From positions 58,541 through 122,540 of the forward strand of contig NZ_MRDM01000010.1 of assembly GCF_002008165.1 (NCBI RefSeq): a DNA stretch of 64,000 nt, in the 5' to 3' direction. Position 1 is the stretch's first letter; each line of letters opens with the position of its first letter. The stretch comes from Rhizobium laguerreae. Lineage in GTDB: Bacteria; Pseudomonadota; Alphaproteobacteria; Rhizobiales; Rhizobiaceae. Position numbers and translations under genes: made by a program. Positions 63,148 through 64,000 of this stretch are shown piece after piece. Below the pieces are notes generated by a model. That model made no database searches, was not told where the DNA came from, and was given only the letters and a program-made list of their open reading frames with translations.

Positions 63148-64000
63148 GCTTCTTGTTCGGCTTCGGTGACCTCTTCTTCGGTCCCCTTCGCCAGGTCCTC
63201 TTGCGTGATCCAGCCGGCCGAAAGGCGGGCCTGGACGATCATCTGTTCTGCTTCGACGCGCGAGACGTCGAACTTCGAGAACAGGCCCTCGAACTTCTTC
63301 GTTTCGCCGTTCTTGCGTTCCGACCAGCCGACGAGATCGTCGGCGGCGCAGCCGGCAAAGTCCTCGATCGTCTTGATGCCGTCTTCGCCGAGCGCCACCA
63401 TCATCTGGGCGGTCATGCCGTTGATTTCACGCAGTTCGTCCTGAACACCGAGCGCCTTGCGCTTCTCGTCCATCTCGGCTTCGAGACGTTCGAGGAATTC
63501 GCGGGCGCGCTGCTGGATTTCCTGCGCCGTCTCCTCGTCGAAACCGTCGATCGACGAGATTTCGTCGAGATCGACATAAGCCAGTTCTTCAACCGCGGCA
63601 AAACCTTCCGAAGCCAGAACCTGGCCGACCATCTCGTCGACATCAAGCGAATCCATGAATAGGTTGGTGCGCTCGTTGAATTCCTTCTGGCGGCGTTCCG
63701 ATTCCTCGGCCTCCGTCATGATGTCGATATCCCAGCCGGTGAGCTGCGAAGCGAGGCGGACGTTCTGGCCGCGGCGGCCGATCGCAAGCGACAGCTGCTC
63801 GTCGGGAACGACGACTTCGATACGCTCGGCATCCTCGTCGAGAACGACCTTGGCGACTTCGGCCGGCTGCAGGGCGTTGACGACGAAGGTCGCCGGATCT
63901 TGGCTCCACGGAATGATGTCGATCTTCTCGCCCTGAAGCTCGCCGACGACGGCCTGAACGCGTGAGCCGCGCATACCGACGCAGGCGCCGACCGGATCGA
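63144..64000 (-). CDS. nusA: Transcription termination/antitermination factor NusA (5' part outside window)
   Basis: The C-terminal ~285 residues are visible. The first KH region ends in [20 protein letters not shown]. The second KH has [20 protein letters not shown]. Two acidic-repeat/helix-hairpin-helix units follow ([40 protein letters not shown]), then the acidic tail [11 protein letters not shown]. The N-terminal RNA polymerase-binding and S1 domains lie beyond the right edge. First visible gene of the nusA-ylxR-infB unit. Confidence 0.95.
   Translation of the reverse strand, partial: DPVGACVGMRGSRVQAVVGELQGEKIDIIPWSQDPATFVVNALQPAEVAKVVLDEDAERIEVVVPDEQLSLAIGRRGQNVRLASQLTGWDIDIMTEAEESERRQKEFNERTNLFMDSLDVDEMVGQVLASEGFAAVEELAYVDLDEISSIDGFDEETAQEIQQRAREFLERLEAEMDEKRKALGVQDELREINGMTAQMMVALGEDGIKTIEDFAGCAADDLVGWSERKNGETKKFEGLFSKFDVSRVEAEQMIVQARLSAGWITQEDLAKGTEEEVTEAEQEA

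Overview
The window reads as chromosomal DNA of an alphaproteobacterium of the Rhizobium etli / R. leguminosarum type. The grounds are: gene orders typical of Rhizobiales (aroA-cmk-rpsA, a divergent Fur/Irr-like gene beside fabA-fabB-fabI, and nusA-ylxR-infB-rbfA-truB-rpsO-pnp); a class II EPSP synthase that closely resembles the Agrobacterium CP4 enzyme as I remember it; GC-rich third codon positions; and short interspersed repeats of the kind seen between genes in rhizobia. This is inference from reading; no database search was possible.

Layout. (1) 1-7.2 kb: catabolism. A uxuB-like/uxaC pair for hexuronates (uxuB cut by the window edge), slyX, and gabD and gabT for GABA, with a divergent MerR-XRE-cupin regulator. 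(2) 7.3-14.8 kb: housekeeping. A ribonuclease D-like exonuclease, an acidic protein of unknown function, rpsA, cmk, aroA, a TIGR02300-type acidic protein and tRNA-Ala(GGC). (3) 14.9-16.1 kb: small accessory genes (GIY-YIG protein, gamma-glutamylcyclotransferase-like protein) and a duplicated gene fragment. (4) 16.1-46.5 kb: a long accessory region that looks like an island of the general stress response. It holds a zinc alcohol dehydrogenase, DUF4142 and DUF1003 proteins, three Crp/Fnr-type regulators, a frameshifted sensor kinase, single-domain response regulators, small membrane proteins, a pyruvate-oxidase-like enzyme, an approximately 10-kb saccharide locus, a cytochrome P450 opposite a flavodoxin-fold reductase, an SDR and an ECF15/EcfG-like sigma factor. 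(5) 46.5-64 kb: mostly core genes (DUF1275, YdcF, TRIC channel, irr, fabA-fabB-fabI, an RsmC-like methyltransferase, pnp, rpsO, a secreted hydrolase, truB, rbfA, infB, ylxR, and nusA cut by the edge).

The strongest signal is regulatory. Fifteen exact copies of GGAAC-N17-GTT, the form bound by alphaproteobacterial EcfG sigma factors, lie between 17.4 and 46.2 kb. They sit upstream of genes in the correct orientation, often as divergent pairs. At this base composition about one or two would be expected by chance in the whole window on both strands. One of the pairs controls the saccharide locus at 29.9-41.5 kb. On the right this locus encodes an epimerase, a glycoside hydrolase fused to a CDP-paratose-2-epimerase-like domain, a GT4 glycosyltransferase, three consecutive CgeB-like glycosyltransferases, a UDP-xylose-synthase-like enzyme and a methyltransferase; on the left it encodes a Gfo/Idh/MocA and an MDR oxidoreductase. 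Five successive gene junctions overlap by four bases. I propose this as the candidate undescribed system: a stress-induced glycan or glycoconjugate pathway.

Cautions. Three apparent -1 frameshifts (sensor kinase near 21.2 kb, small membrane protein near 26.3-26.4 kb) can each be explained by one G missing from a G run, so sequencing error must be excluded before any gene is called dead. Product calls rest on sequence motifs read by eye.
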